NCBI GenBank assembly: GCA_035610835.1
Contig: CM069448.1
Span: 3,100,001 to 3,164,000 of the forward strand
DNA: 64,000 nucleotides
Source of the DNA: Ophiura sarsii
Lineage: Eukaryota > Echinodermata > Ophiuroidea > Amphilepidida > Ophiuridae
Reading direction: 5' to 3'
Under the pieces are notes generated by a model. That model ran no database searches. It saw only the letters and a program-made list of their open reading frames with translations, and was not told where the DNA came from. The position numbers and the translations under genes are program-made. Shown piece after piece: positions 19,738 to 30,269 of this stretch (the stretch's first letter is position 1; every line of letters begins with the position of its first letter).

Positions 19738-20813
19738 TACACACAATGTTTAAAACGTCATCAGAGAGTAATGGTAAACGGCAAGACATCGAACTGGCAA
19801 CCTGTACTCAGTGGTGCCCCGCAGGGCACGGTATTGGGCCCCACCTGTTCCTTGTAGGCTACTGATAAATGATATACACCAAAATGTCAAGAGCTGCACA
19901 AGACTTTTCGCAGATGACTGCCTACTTTACAACACTGTCAAATCACCTGATGACGAAGCGGTACTCCAAAAAGACCTCGACCAGATGGTTAGCTGGGCCC
20001 AAAAGTGGGGCATGAGATTTAACCCAGCCAAATGTAGCACGCTGCGTCTATCTAGAGACAGACATCCAGGACAAACAAACTACAAGATGTTGGGCACAGT
20101 TCTTGAAGAAACAGCAGAGACAAAATATCTTGGGATCTTCATCCAGAAAGACCTGCGGTGGAACAAACAAACAGAGTTCGCAACGGGTAAAGCAACTAGA
20201 GTACTAAACTTTGTGCGAAGAAACTTCTACCACGCTAAGCCTGATGTGAAGGAGAAACTATATCAAACATTAGTCAGACCACACCTGGACTACGCAACGG
20301 CGGCCTGGGATCCCCACACTGGTAAGAACATAAAATCGATTGAAAGAGTCCAAAAACGCGCTGCAAGGTTTGTGACAAACACCTATGGTAAAGACACTAG
20401 CATCAGTAATATCCTCACCTCACTGGGCTGGCCATCATTGCAAGATAGGCGCAAACAACATCGTCTCACTTGTCTCCACAAGATGATAAACGGCCAACTG
20501 GACATAAATTACCAAAACTACACCCAACCTAAACCAACCAGAGCTATATAGAAAAGGACACAACAACCAATTCCAACAAACCCACGCAAGAACAGACACA
20601 TTCGCAAACTCCTACTTCATGAGAACAGTACGTGACTGGAACCAGCTTCAACCAGAGACTGTCATCCTCACTGACCCTGCCCAATTCAAAACTGCCCTGT
20701 CACCCCCCCCCCCCCCCCCCCCCCCCCCCCATCTACAAATTAGTCCACCCTATCCGCACCTCCAGTTAAAACTTAGACGAGTGTTTTGGAAGACCAACCT
20801 ACCAAGTACCAAG
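19738..20813 (+). mobile_element. Non-LTR retrotransposon (LINE) 3' part, frameshifted
   Basis: 5'-truncated LINE. Frame 1 (~19763-19850) reads NGKTSNWQPVL then SGAPQGTVLGP, a core reverse-transcriptase box. After a one-base frame change the 246-codon frame 19811-20551 reads LLINDI, LFADDCLLY (catalytic FADD), KCSTLRL, TKYLGIFI and KLYQTLVRPHLDYATAAWDP, i.e. the palm, thumb and C-terminal part of a CR1/Jockey-type enzyme. A stop at 20549-20551 and a C28 run at 20703-20730 interrupt the 3' end. The element is dead. The paralogous copy near 21480 is an empty site (AACTAAAGAGTGT). Confidence 0.85.
20703..20730 (+). repeat. Poly-C tract (28 nt) in the LINE 3' end
   Basis: Pure C run inside former LINE coding sequence. 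Reading through it gives a proline stretch, so it expanded from a few CCN codons or was introduced later. Confidence 0.95.
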
Positions 20814-20830
20814 TAAAGAGTGCGGGAAAT

Positions 20831-20915
20831 CGTTAACACTTTCCACGCGGCAGGCGTCTACAGACGACATTCCAAAATGTCACACAATGTTTAAAAATCT
20901 CAAAATTATTGAATG
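20831..20915. mobile_element. Truncated copy of the TTAA MITE of 21495
   Basis: CACTTTCCACGCGGCAGGCG follows TTAA and matches the left 80 bp of the MITE at 21495-21749. The similarity stops at the duplication junction (~20915), showing that the MITE was present before the local tandem duplication. Confidence 0.75.
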
Positions 20916-20929
20916 GTTCTAGTGTAAAT

Positions 20930-21490
20930 GTGATATAAGTTGAATTGTAATTTTAAAGGGTCTATGCTAACATCATAACAATAACAGTTTCAAGATAGAT
21001 ATAAAAATACGTAAATATATTTTAAGGAGTAACATTGTGTTCATTGTGATCATAACTCTGATCAAGTCATGATGAAACGTTAAATTGCGAGTAATTATTC
21101 ACCTCAATCACTGGTTTGGATGAACACAATGTTACTCCTTATTTACCTAACAAACCTGAACATGATAACAAACCTGAACATGAACATAACATCGTAAAAC
21201 TATACTAGTTTGTAAATCCAAGGCAAAGACGGCGGAGACGAAACCGTTTGTGGTAATAATAAGTAGTTGTTATTTGTTAATATTTAATCATTTATTTGCA
21301 ACGGCTGTGGTTTTGTATTCTGTTTTATATCACATGAAATAATAAATGCTCGTTTACAGCACTAAACTAAAAGATGATTAACTATTTGTTTCACTAGACT
21401 ACAAAAAGAGTGTGAGGCAAAAGCATTGCCATAAGACATATCAAAGTAATGTTGGTGTAAACGGATAAAACTAAAGAGTGTAGGAAATCG
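20930..21490. repeat. Local tandem duplication, copy 2
   Basis: Uninterrupted version of 19060-19737. It provides empty sites for both the SINE and the LINE found in copy 1. Confidence 0.85.
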
Positions 21491-21494
21491 TTAA

Positions 21495-21749
21495 CACTTT
21501 CCACGCGGCAGGCATCTGCAGACGACATTACAAAATATCACAAAATGTTTTAAAAATGTCAAAATTATTGAATTTTATTACCATATTTGGAATCACCATA
21601 AGAAAAATGCATTGACATAAAAGTACACTTGACTAAACATGCTTAGTGTCGGTTCCGTAATCCTTGATATAGACTTAGAAAGTTGGGAAAGGGTTCTGAT
21701 TTTGTTTGTTTGTTGTATTATGGTAAAATTAATAGCCGCGTGGAAAGAG
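21495..21749. mobile_element. TTAA-flanked MITE, family CACTTTCC
   Basis: The ends CACTTTCCACGCGGC and GCCGCGTGGAAAGAG are inverted repeats, with TTAA immediately outside both (21491-21494 and 21750-21753). A second full copy is at 40131-40375 and a truncated one at 20831. The TTAA target suggests mobilisation by a piggyBac-like enzyme (inference). Two opposed 62-codon frames inside are chance. Confidence 0.8.
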
Positions 21750-21813
21750 TTAATTAAGGTGGAGCTGCGTAATAAATACACTTTGCTCCACAGTAAGAGT
21801 GACTTTTACTCTA

Positions 21814-22890
21814 GACTTATACGATGACTCCAGAGTAATACTTGACATAGCCCAGCGTACAAATACCTTACTCATGGAAATTGAACTTAGATTCTGGACT
21901 TATACGATGACTCCAGAGTAATACTTGACATAGCCCAGCGTACAAATACCTTCCTCATGGAAATTGAACTGAGATTCTCGACTTATACGATGACTCCAGA
22001 GTAATACTTGACATAGCCCAGCGTACAAATACCTTCCTCATGGAAATTGAACTGAGATTCTTGACTTATACGATGACTCCAGAGTAATACTTGACATAGG
22101 GCAGCGTACAAATACCGTCCTCATGAAAATTGAACTGAGATTCTCGACTTATACGACGACTCCAGAGTAATACTTGACATAGGCTAGCGTACAAATACCT
22201 TCCTCGTGGAAATTGAACTGAGATTATCGAGTTATACGATGATTCCAGAGTAATACTTGACATAGGGCAGCGTACAAATACCTTCCTCATGAAAATTGAA
22301 CTGAGATTCTTGACTTATACGACGACTCCAGAGTAATACTTTACATAGGCTAGCGTACAAATACCTTCCTCGTGGAAATTGAACTGAGATTATCGAGTTA
22401 TACGATGACTCCAGAGTAATACTTGACATAGGGCAGCGTACAAATACCTTCCTCATAAAATTGAACTGAGATTCTCGACTTATACGACGACTCCAGAGTA
22501 ATACTTGACATAGGCTAGCGTACAAATACCTTCCTCATGAAAATTGAACTGAGATTATCGACTTATACGACGACTCCAGAGTAATACTTGACATAGGCTA
22601 GCGTACAAATACCTTCCTCGTGGAAATTAAACTGAGATTATCGAGTTATACGATGACTCCAGAGTAATACTTGACATTGGCCAGCGTACAAATACCCTAC
22701 TCATGGAAATTGAACTGAGATTCTCGACTTATACGATGACTCCAGAGTAATACTTGACATAGGCCAGCGTACAAATACCTTACTCATGGAAATTGAACTG
22801 AGATTCTCGATTTATACGATGACTCCAGAGTAATACTTGACATAGGCCAGCGTACAAATACCTTACTCATGGAAATTGAACTGAGATTAG
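21814..22890 (+). repeat. 83-bp satellite, ~13 units
   Basis: The unit begins GACTTATACGATGACTCCAG and contains AATACTTGACATAG and GCGTACAAATACCTT. Start positions 21814, 21897 and 21980 fix the 83-bp period. Units 4-10 alternate two subtypes (GGGCAGCG with CCTCATGA versus GGCTAGCG with CCTCGTGG), a dimeric higher-order pattern. The minus-strand frames across it arise only because the frame cycles through the repeat. Confidence 0.95.
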
Positions 22891-23289
22891 GCGACTGTTG
22901 CCTTTTGCAGTTTACAGTGAAAAGATTTACTGTAACACATTCTCATGCTGTTTGATATAAAGCAGTAGTGTATAATATCTAGAGTAAAGGTCACCAAATA
23001 TCTGAAGCCCAATGTCTTGATTTCGCACTTCTGCCAGACAAATTTACACAAGCACAGGTTAAATAGAACTTAGCCTTTGAATCACGACCAGGCAATAATT
23101 AGCTGAGCAGAGAGATCTGGCCTATAATGCGGGTAAATAATTATTCAACTGTGGCCTACATATCTTGTCCAAACTGGCCAAACAGACTGGGTTTTGGTGG
23201 CTTGGCGGCCTATATCTTGTCCAAACACACAGGGTTTTTCGTGGCCGGCTAGGGTGTCATAGCAGAGATCTTGTGCAGGTAATCTTCAA
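22891..23289. other. Unique spacer
   Basis: About 400 bp without a recognisable gene. CTTGTCCAAAC occurs twice near 23165 and 23215. Confidence 0.5.
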
Positions 23290-23345
23290 CCGAGTGACCT
23301 ACACACCAACCACATACGAGGGACGCGGCTGGGATACCACAGGAG
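23290..23345 (+). repeat. Dispersed repeat shared with 27492-27541
   Basis: ACCGAGTGACCTACACACCA and CATACGAGGGACGCGGCT recur at 27492-27541 directly beyond the 5' end of the RTE-type LINE. The two copies bracket the SINE/LINE region 23346-27490. Confidence 0.7.
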
Positions 23346-23354
23346 AGGTTTGTA

Positions 23355-23602
23355 CACTGCTAAAATGTTGAGTAAAACGTTTACTCAACGTTGAGTAACT
23401 ATGCAACAGTTCAACAGTTGAGTAAACAATGCCCAATATGTTCAATAGTTGAGTAAAAATGCTCAACATTTTACTCAACTGTTGGACATATTGGGCATTT
23501 TTACTCAACTATTGAACATATTGGGCATTGTTTACTCAACTGTTGAACTGTTGCATAGTTACTCAACGTTGAGTAAACGTTTTACTCAACATTTTAGCAG
23601 TG
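23355..23602. mobile_element. Perfect palindromic TA-flanked MITE (248 bp)
   Basis: The ends CACTGCTAAAATGTTGAGTA and its exact complement head arms of ~106 bp in which I find no mismatch, separated by ~36 bp. TA lies outside each end (23353-23354 and 23603-23604). Within the arms the 9-mer TTGAGTAAA or its complement recurs about every 20-30 bp. Perfect arms imply a recent insertion or active homogenisation. Confidence 0.9.
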
Positions 23603-23798
23603 TATGCTGTGCAGACGTATAGACAACGACAGAGGAGCTACAGAGGAGCCGGGGTGTTACATTATTGCAGTGGTGTTATGTTATGCTGTCACTGACTTTA
23701 ATGTAATTCCATGGCTATCAAGCACAATCATAACAATTAGACAACATTGGATTGACAATTTTGCAGAAATCCCATAAATCATTAACTATTTTAGGATA

Positions 23799-23941
23799 CA
23801 TACAAACACCACATCCGAAGATAAGACTAAGGGTTTAGGCATCACATACCAACATAGAATCCCTATTGAATCGCCTATGCGATCCTCTATGTTATGTGAT
23901 GCGTAACCCTTAGTCTCATCTTCAGATGTGGTGTTTGTATG
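23799..23941. mobile_element. TA-flanked MITE (143 bp)
   Basis: Terminal inverted repeats CATACAAACACCACATCCGA / TCAGATGTGGTGTTTGTATG, ~45 bp with few mismatches (AGACTAAGGGTT inside), and TA outside both ends. Non-coding. Confidence 0.8.
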
Positions 23942-24073
23942 TATTTATAATGTTAGGGTTGCGGGTAAGCATCTTTAATGATCTCATATACCGTGTGTTG
24001 TTGTATTGCTTGTCAATTAGAATCCATGACTGTTCTATATCACTACTATCTGGTTTGTACTCTGTTTATCGGA

Positions 24074-24245
24074 GAAGACCGGTTAGCTCAGTGGTTAGAG
24101 CATTCGACTGGTGTTCGAGAGGTCACGGGTTCGATTCCCGCACCGGCCCATGTCCTTGCTTTTTAAGTTGGGATATGAGTCGAGGCTTGTTTAATGTTTG
24201 TTTGAGTTGTGGAACTTGCGGTAGATATCTGCCTCGCTGTTATTA
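24074..24245 (+). mobile_element. tRNA-headed SINE with complete head
   Basis: The head 24076-24149 can be folded as a tRNA: A box TAGCTCAGTGGTTAGAGC, anticodon loop CTGGTGT (GGT, threonine-like) and B box GGGTTCGATTCCC. It continues without a break into the SINE body ATGTCCTTGCTTTTTAAGTT seen also at 19538-19675, so it is a SINE and not a host tRNA gene. The tail runs into a TATC microsatellite at 24263-24278. Confidence 0.85.
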
Positions 24246-24254
24246 TCTTAAGAT

Positions 24255-27200
24255 AGTTCTATCTATCTATCTATCCCGTAGTCTTGTCGACCGTTGGGGC
24301 GCCACAGATGCCCTGACCACCAGCTCTCTCCATCCTTTTCTGTTCTCTGCCAATCTCAGAGTATCACTAAGCTTCAGGTCAGTCCATTCAGATATGTGTT
24401 CTTCCCACCTTCTTCTCTGCCGACCTCTCTTTCGCCCTCCTGGCACTGTGCATTGCAATACCGTTTTGGCAAGTCCTGTTGATCGTGACACGTGCCCATA
24501 CCACTGAAGCTTGCGTCTTTTCACTGTGGTTAGGAGGTCTTTATAAGCGCCGAAGGCTGCAACAATTCTTTTTCTGACTTCGTCGTTGGTGATGTGGTCT
24601 TTGTAGGAAATACCAAGGAGTTTGCGAATGCACCTCATCTCTGCAGCCTGGATTCTCCTCTCTAAGTCCGCTGTTAGGGTCCACGATTCACACGCATAGA
24701 GGAGTATCGTGGTGACCAAGGAGTGCATCAGTCTGATCTTTGACTTAAGTGAGATGTTTTTATCACTCCAGATGACCTTCAGTTTAGTCAGAGATGCTAC
24801 TGTCTGTGCGATCCTAGATAGAATTTCAGGTTTGGAACCTTGGTCTGTGATGATTGACCCAGGTACTTGAAGCTTTTGACTGTTTCCAGCTTTCTCGCCC
24901 GTTGGCTTTGATGTCAGTGCTGATGCCGTTGGTGTTGTTGGTCATCAGTTTAGTTTTCCCTGCACTAATCTCCATGCCGTACGCTAATGAGGTCCTGTCC
25001 AGACATTCGACGAGCCTTGCTAATTCTCCCTCTGACCCGGCTAGTCCATCAATATCATCGGCGAGCGCAGATTGGTGATTATTCTGCCTCCGATGCCTGA
25101 CCGATCCTTGATGGTCTTCCAAAGCGTCAGTCATTATTCTTTCCAAATAGATGTTGAATAGGGTAGGTGAGAGCAAACAACCTTGTCTAACACCGACTGT
25201 TGTTTTGAACCATTCCCCTAAGCTGCCGTTGAGGTATACTGCACTGGAGGCCTTGTTATAGAGGTTCTCAATGGCTCTGGTCAGGTTGGTGTTGATATTG
25301 TACATCCTCATGGTAGACCACAGGGCTGCATGCCAAACCCTGTCAAACGCTTTTTTGAAATGGGTGACAGATGAGCTGATCGTGCGGTAATTAGAGCACT
25401 GCTGAAGATTGCCTTTCTTGGAAGTGTGATGACCATTGACTGTGTCCAAGGTGCGGGCCACTCTCCTGTCTGCCAGATCTTGTTGCAGATAGTTAGAAGG
25501 GTGTCGACCAATGTATCTCCTCCTGCTTGGACCAGCTCTGCTGGGATGTTGTCAACTCCTGCGGACTTCCCCTTCTTCACTGAGTTTACAGCTGATATCA
25601 CCTCCGCCCGAAGAATGGGATAGTATTCGGTGTCATTTGCTGGAGGAACGTTCAGGACCTCTGGGTCACCTGAGGCTGTATGGTTATACAGGTCTGAACA
25701 GTACTCAGTCCACCTTTTTCAGGATGTCCTTCTCTTCAGTAAGGCATTTTCCACCCTTGTCTTGTATGGTGGTGGTCCTTGCTTTGTGGAAGTCAGGTCT
25801 TTACAAAGCTTGTCGGCTTTCTTGCTGTTGTTCTGCCGAAGGTTCTTTTCGATCCCTTGGCACTGTGCTCAATCCAGCTCTGTTTTGCTTCTCATACCTT
25901 TCTTGACTTCTCGGTTGACCGTTCTGTACTGTTTTGCCCCTTCCGTCTCAAAACTTTGTCTTCTTCAGCTCCCTTCGTTTGTCACAGAGATTGAGGATGT
26001 CAGCTGTAATCCATGGTTGCTTGACCGGTCGGTGTTTGCCAAGGATCTCGCTGGTTGTTTCAGTCACCGCTTTGTTGAAGTTGTCAATCAAAGTGTCCAT
26101 GTCAGTATCGTCCGCATCTAGCAAGATGAGTGGAGCAAATTTCCCTCCTAGCATTGCTTGGAATTCCTCTGCTACCATCGGATCCTTCAGTTTTTCAATG
26201 TCGAACTTGATCCTAGTTTGGCCCTTTTTGTAGATTTTCTTAAGGCGGAGTCGGAAATTCATCATTACTAATTCATGGTCGCTTCCGATGTCGGCTCCTG
26301 GGAAACGTCGAGTCTTGGCGATATTCACACTCGATTGGAACGTCTCTTTACCATGATGTAGTCAATTTGGTTATGGTACTCTCCATTTGGGCTGTGCCAT
26401 GTGCATCTCCGAGATGCTTTATGTTGGCCAAATGTGTTTACAAGCATCAGATCGTTGTGGTTGGCAAATTCAAGGAGTCTCAGGCCTCTCTCATTTGTTC
26501 TCCGCATTGCAGTAACGTCCCACATGTGCCTTTCCAGGAGTTGTTAGCATCCTCTCCTACTTTGGCATTCCAATCGCCTTGCACAACAAGGACATCCCTT
26601 CTTGGGGGTCTGCTCCAAGACTTCTTGTAGCTGCTCATAGAATTCCTCTATATCATCATCACTGTAGTCGGATGTTGGAGCGTATGCCTGGATAATTGTA
26701 ATATTAAAGGGGGTTGCTCTCAGACGAATGGTGATGAGTCTGCTGGAGATTGGCCGAACAGCTCATGACTGTGTTTGCAAAGTCCTTGTGAACCAAGAAT
26801 CCAACGCCATGCTGATGTTGGTCCTCTCTGCCACTGAAGTAGAACTTGTGGCCTTCCTCCGTGGATGTTTCTCCAAAGTTTTTCCAGCGTACTTCACAGA
26901 GCCCGACGATATGCCAACGATATCTGACCATTTCATGTGTCCAGTTCATCTAACTTGCCTTCTGCTCTTAGTGTTCGGACCATTCCAGGTGCCAATAGTG
27001 ATGTTGTTTCTAGTACGGATCTTGCTATCTTTGCACCAGTATCGTATTTAACACCTCCACCCTGGTGTTTTGTGCCGGTGGAAGCGCGGTCCTTGTTAAC
27101 CCGGCGACGACCGAGCCGGTATGGATATAGAATGGTTGTCATTGTCATTGTGGCGTATCTTGGGCAAAGCATCCGTCCCAGTGGTACCCATCTCCTCTCC

Positions 27201-27448
27201 GGGACAGTCTACCAAGTTGGAATGTGGTAGATGGATGAACTCCTTGGACTCCAGTCCGATCTAAAGGAGCTCTTAAGTCAGATCTTGATCTTATTTCTGA
27301 CAGGCGGTCCTACACCCCTCCTCGCTCCAGGATAGGTGTCCTAGAGTGGGGGCCTCGGATTAGTCGCCGAGGAATCGACCATGCGGACAGGTGGCACTGG
27401 GCTACAATGTTACCAGTGGGAGGAGGATCACTCCTCAACCTGACCTGA
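24255..27448 (-). mobile_element. RTE-type LINE, near full length, frame-broken
   Basis: A 3.2-kb minus-strand element, the usual length of the RTE clade. 5' part (27172-26704): WNVRTL-like start APGMVRTLRAEGKLDELDT, then LCEVRWK of the apurinic endonuclease. 26525-26325: LMLVNT, RCTWHSPNG, QIDYIM. 26328-25948: GSDHELVMM, the endonuclease end. 25601-25308: GKSAGVDNIPAELVQAGG. 25461-24826: KAFDRVWHAALW, GVRQGCLLSPTLFNIYLE, SALADDIDGLAGS (the catalytic ADD), GKTKLMTNN. 24728-24267: LLYACESWTL, RRKLQWYGHVSR, GRQRRRWEEH. At least five frame breaks make it inactive. The 3' end carries a GATA-type microsatellite (24263-24278), and GATAGTTC lies on both flanks as a possible target duplication. Confidence 0.9.
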
Positions 27449-27491
27449 CATGGATAGATAGTTCCAAAGCTTTAAAAAAGGGAGGTCTTTT

Positions 27492-27541
27492 CAACCCGAG
27501 TGGCCTACACACCAGTCCAACCACATACGAGGGACGCGGCT
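27492..27541 (+). repeat. Dispersed repeat shared with 23290-23345
   Basis: CCTACACACCAGTCCAACCA and CATACGAGGGACGCGGCT match the block upstream of the palindromic MITE at 23355. Confidence 0.7.
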
Positions 27542-27542
27542 A

Positions 27543-28040
27543 AATTGCTCAACAAAAGTAAGTCATACACTTTGTTTATGTCCTATAGAGTGACTTCCAA
27601 TTATGTTGTGACCAAACAGTCTAAATAGACATTTGAATGAATCTTTTAGGCACAATTTGGTACCAAATTTGCCACAAAATATTGCCAGAATGATAATCCA
27701 TAATTAGTCCCATCTAAAGAAATTCGGAGACGTTTCCATTTTCATTTTCAAAACACAAATCGATCACAGTTACCCATGCATGACAGTTTAATTTTGAATT
27801 AGCCCGCGCAGGGGAAATGTGCTGTGATTAATACGGTAAACTTCGGGTTTTTCCTGCGTAGTGTGTAGAAAAGCGAATTTGGAATTGTCACGGATTTTCT
27901 TTAAATGGGGCTAATCATGGCTATCATTATTGTTTGTCGCAAGTTTGGTACAAATTGAGCCTTAAAAGATTCAATCCAAATATCTACTATCTACTGCAGT
28001 TTGGTCAAAATATAATTGAAAGTCACTCTATAGGATGTTA
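27543..28040. mobile_element. MITE family A, copy 2 (no internal insertion)
   Basis: Long inverted ends: GAGTGACTTCCAATTATG...ACATTTGAATGAATCTTTTA on the left, and the complement ending GAAAGTCACTC near 28030. Left-flank sequence GCTCAACAAAAG is also found in copy 3, so the true TIR reaches ~27543. The box CCTGCGTAGTGTGTAG (~27860) is an intact version of the site where copy 3 received another element. Confidence 0.75.
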
Positions 28041-28057
28041 GTATATCATTTTGGTAA

Positions 28058-28165
28058 TGGGTCCAAACGGGTTCAAACAGGTCCAAATGGGTCCAAGTGG
28101 GTCCAAATGGGTCCAAATGGGTCAAAACGGGTCAAAACTATATCGAAATGGGTCATAATGAGTCA
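28058..28165 (+). repeat. ~10-bp tandem repeat GGGTCCAAAT
   Basis: About ten degenerate copies of GGGTCCAAAT / GGGTCAAAAC in a row. Nothing else in this stretch. Confidence 0.85.
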
Positions 28166-28469
28166 AAAAACAGTAAGAAACAGGTTAGTAATAGGTTGAA
28201 TGGTGATAATTAGGTCGGTGTAATATCTCAGGTAATTATCACGATGGAAAATTGGATAACTTGAAGAAAGCCTGTCAGCTCCTTTGAGGGCAGTTAGCCT
28301 TGATTGATCTATGACGGGAACGTTCCCCCTATCCAATATTCCAATGAGACAGACGATGCCGGACATGGGCTCGTTCTCGAATATTCAAGGTTATATGCGT
28401 ACGAGATTACGTGATCAAGTGATTGGGTCAAATGGTTAACGACGGATTAAATTTAAAAATATTACTGAC
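28166..28469. other. Spacer
   Basis: About 300 bp of unique-looking DNA with no convincing gene. Confidence 0.5.
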
Positions 28470-28625
28470 AGTGGAGTTGGTTATGCAGCGGTTTTAGGGT
28501 GAAATAATTTAGTTCCAACGTGTGATGAATTTTCTATGGTCATACACTCAAAATCTCATTTTACATTGTACATTGAAACCAACAGAGATTCAAAATGTAT
28601 GGTCATTCGTGTTCACCGTCGTCTG
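28470..28625 (+). repeat. Diverged third copy of the duplicated segment
   Basis: GGAGTTGG, GCGGTTTTAG, GTGTGATGAAT, TTGAAACCAA and CGTCGTCTG occur in the same order as in 1030-1190 and 46300-46440. A G26 run (28640-28665) follows. Confidence 0.65.
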
Positions 28626-28639
28626 GATGAGGAGAGCTC

Positions 28640-28665
28640 GGGGGGGGGGGGGGGGGGGGGGGGGG
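28640..28665 (+). repeat. Poly-G tract (26 nt)
   Basis: Pure G run directly after the diverged duplicated segment. Confidence 0.95.
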
Positions 28666-28766
28666 TGAGGGGAAAGGTTTAAAAAAGTAACATGTTTAGC
28701 GTCCGGAGGAGACCATATTTTTAGTGCAAAATCGCTCTTGTTAGCAATAAAGAGATCGACTTTTTC

Positions 28767-28920
28767 AGACCACGCAGTTGGTATGAGTGCTAAAGATGTA
28801 TTTACTTTCTATATCGGATCTATTGCTAACGATCAGGGAAACAGAACCACTCCAAGTTATGTTGCATTTAACGATACGGAAAGACTGATTGGTGATGCAG
28901 CCAAAATCAAGTAGCAATGT
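28767..28920 (+). pseudogene. Hsp70 N-terminal exon fragment (pseudogene)
   Basis: The frame from 28783 reads [15 protein letters not shown] then [11 protein letters not shown], the signature at about residues 35-70 of cytosolic Hsp70/Hsc70 chaperones (nucleotide-binding domain). The preceding residues are scrambled: the ATP-binding GIDLGTT motif is absent, though ACCACG..AGTTG near 28770 may be its remnant. One A appears lost in the AAA run near 28905, causing TAG at 28912-28914. In the shifted frame the next codons would read NQVAM. GTAAGT follows immediately (28919-28924), a good splice donor, and TTTTTCAG precedes at 28761-28768, an acceptor. So this looks like a decayed internal exon of an Hsp70 gene and not a processed copy. 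No further exons are visible in the next kilobase. Confidence 0.8.
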
Positions 28921-28924
28921 AAGT

Positions 28925-29959
28925 ACTGTTTGTATATAAATGAAATTTCAACAGTTAGGGTCGCAAATTGTCAAAATATCACTATTTCTGCTTAAATGAA
29001 TAAGTTTGCTTGAATAAATTGTTTTTAAACTATAATCACACTAGAACATTAGTCAAATTCATATATACCAATTATACTTGACATGATCACGTTATGTCAG
29101 TAATAATAATTTGTCAGCAAGGAAAAAAAAATCGACCGAACGACCCGACATTACTGTTTTTGTTTTTTAACAATTAAATATTGAGTCGTTTGTCTGTACT
29201 TGAATTGTTTTATTTGTTTGTTTACTATTACTTTACCAATTATTGCAAAACACGGAGTAATTTCACATCGTGAATTTGGATATTATTGATTTAGATATTT
29301 GTTTAAACTAAAAGATAATCATTCATTTAGGCCCCCCCCCCCCCCTCAAAAAAAGGAATGTTGTCCTCCACAGCTTTTTAGAGAGGAGGGGAGGGCGGGC
29401 GGTTTTTTTCCTTTTTTTCTTCCTATACCAGCGAAGCTCAAATTGCAGCCAATAAGAAGTTGAAAATCACTCTAAGAGTCGCACATATATGTTATAAACA
29501 CTTAATTTAATATTCAATGCCATGTTTACTGTTTTAAAAAAATCTTTAAAAAAAAAAAATCTTGATTTTGTTTTTTAAAAAATCTGGAAAAAAAATCGGA
29601 GCGCCCTAAATCTAACGAGCGGGCGGTCGAGACAACATTACAATTTTTGTTTTGGCCCTATCTTGCTAAATTAAATCATTTGTTAATATTAAAGTTATTT
29701 TGTTTTTTCGTATACATTTACACACACGATCATATGCAATTTAAGTATTTTGGAGTATTATTATCAACTATTTGTCTCTTTTCAGGAGTAGAGTCTTTCT
29801 TGGTCGGAGTTAATGGAGAACTCTTGTGTGCAATGTCTGCTGGAGTGTCTGCCTTACTATCTTGGTCCAAGACTCAACAAGGTTGTTCAGGTGAGATTGA
29901 CGGTGATCTGTGGATTATTGTTGCCTTTCACCATACTTTTCTTGTCAAGCAAGAGGACA
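28925..29959. other. AT-rich spacer
   Basis: About 1 kb without a supported gene. It contains a C14 run (29332-29345), A/T homopolymers near 29540-29600, and a 118-codon frame (29647-30003) without recognisable domains that overlaps the antisense of a Tc1 fragment. Confidence 0.5.
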
Positions 29960-30152
29960 TCGTTGGCTTCCGACAATGTCCTTCAAGTTTGTTACTGAGT
30001 TGAACGTCTTGTTCTTCCTAATTATGCTTTGTATGGTGGAATCTGGCACTTGGAATTGCTTCGAAATAGCTTTGTAGCCTTCCCCTATTTGTGAGCATTC
30101 ACAATATGCACACACAAAGGTCCTCACTGAGTTCTTTGGTCTTCTTCGCCAT
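29960..30152 (-). mobile_element. Tc1-type transposase N-terminal fragment
   Basis: The minus strand from 30152 reads MAKKTKELSEDL. After frame changes it reads IVNAHK and GEGYKAISKQFQVPDSTIQSIIRK, the helix-turn-helix DNA-binding start of Tc1 transposases. It has at least two frameshifts and no DDE catalytic part. It lies just outside the mariner-like MITE at 30270-31006; whether they were one element is unclear. Confidence 0.85.
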
Positions 30153-30269
30153 GCTGACAAAGAGCTAGAGTGTTGTCCTATAATATCCCTCACTGTACAT
30201 TCAATAGGACACATTTGTAATGCATCCACATTGTATGCACACATCATGGATTAATTGCATGACAATATA

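Noticed and set aside
22066..22525. Minus-strand frames of 74 and 97 codons with repeated motifs
   Set aside because: They are the 83-bp satellite read in cycling frames; the start and stop positions depend on single variant bases.
24077..24149. Genuine tRNA-Thr gene
   Set aside because: The cloverleaf continues directly into a body shared with the SINE at 19538-19675, has mismatches in the acceptor and T stems, and no terminator follows, so it is a SINE head.
25426..27230. Many plus-strand frames of 65-163 codons
   Set aside because: All are antisense shadows of the RTE-type LINE, whose minus-strand motifs explain the region.
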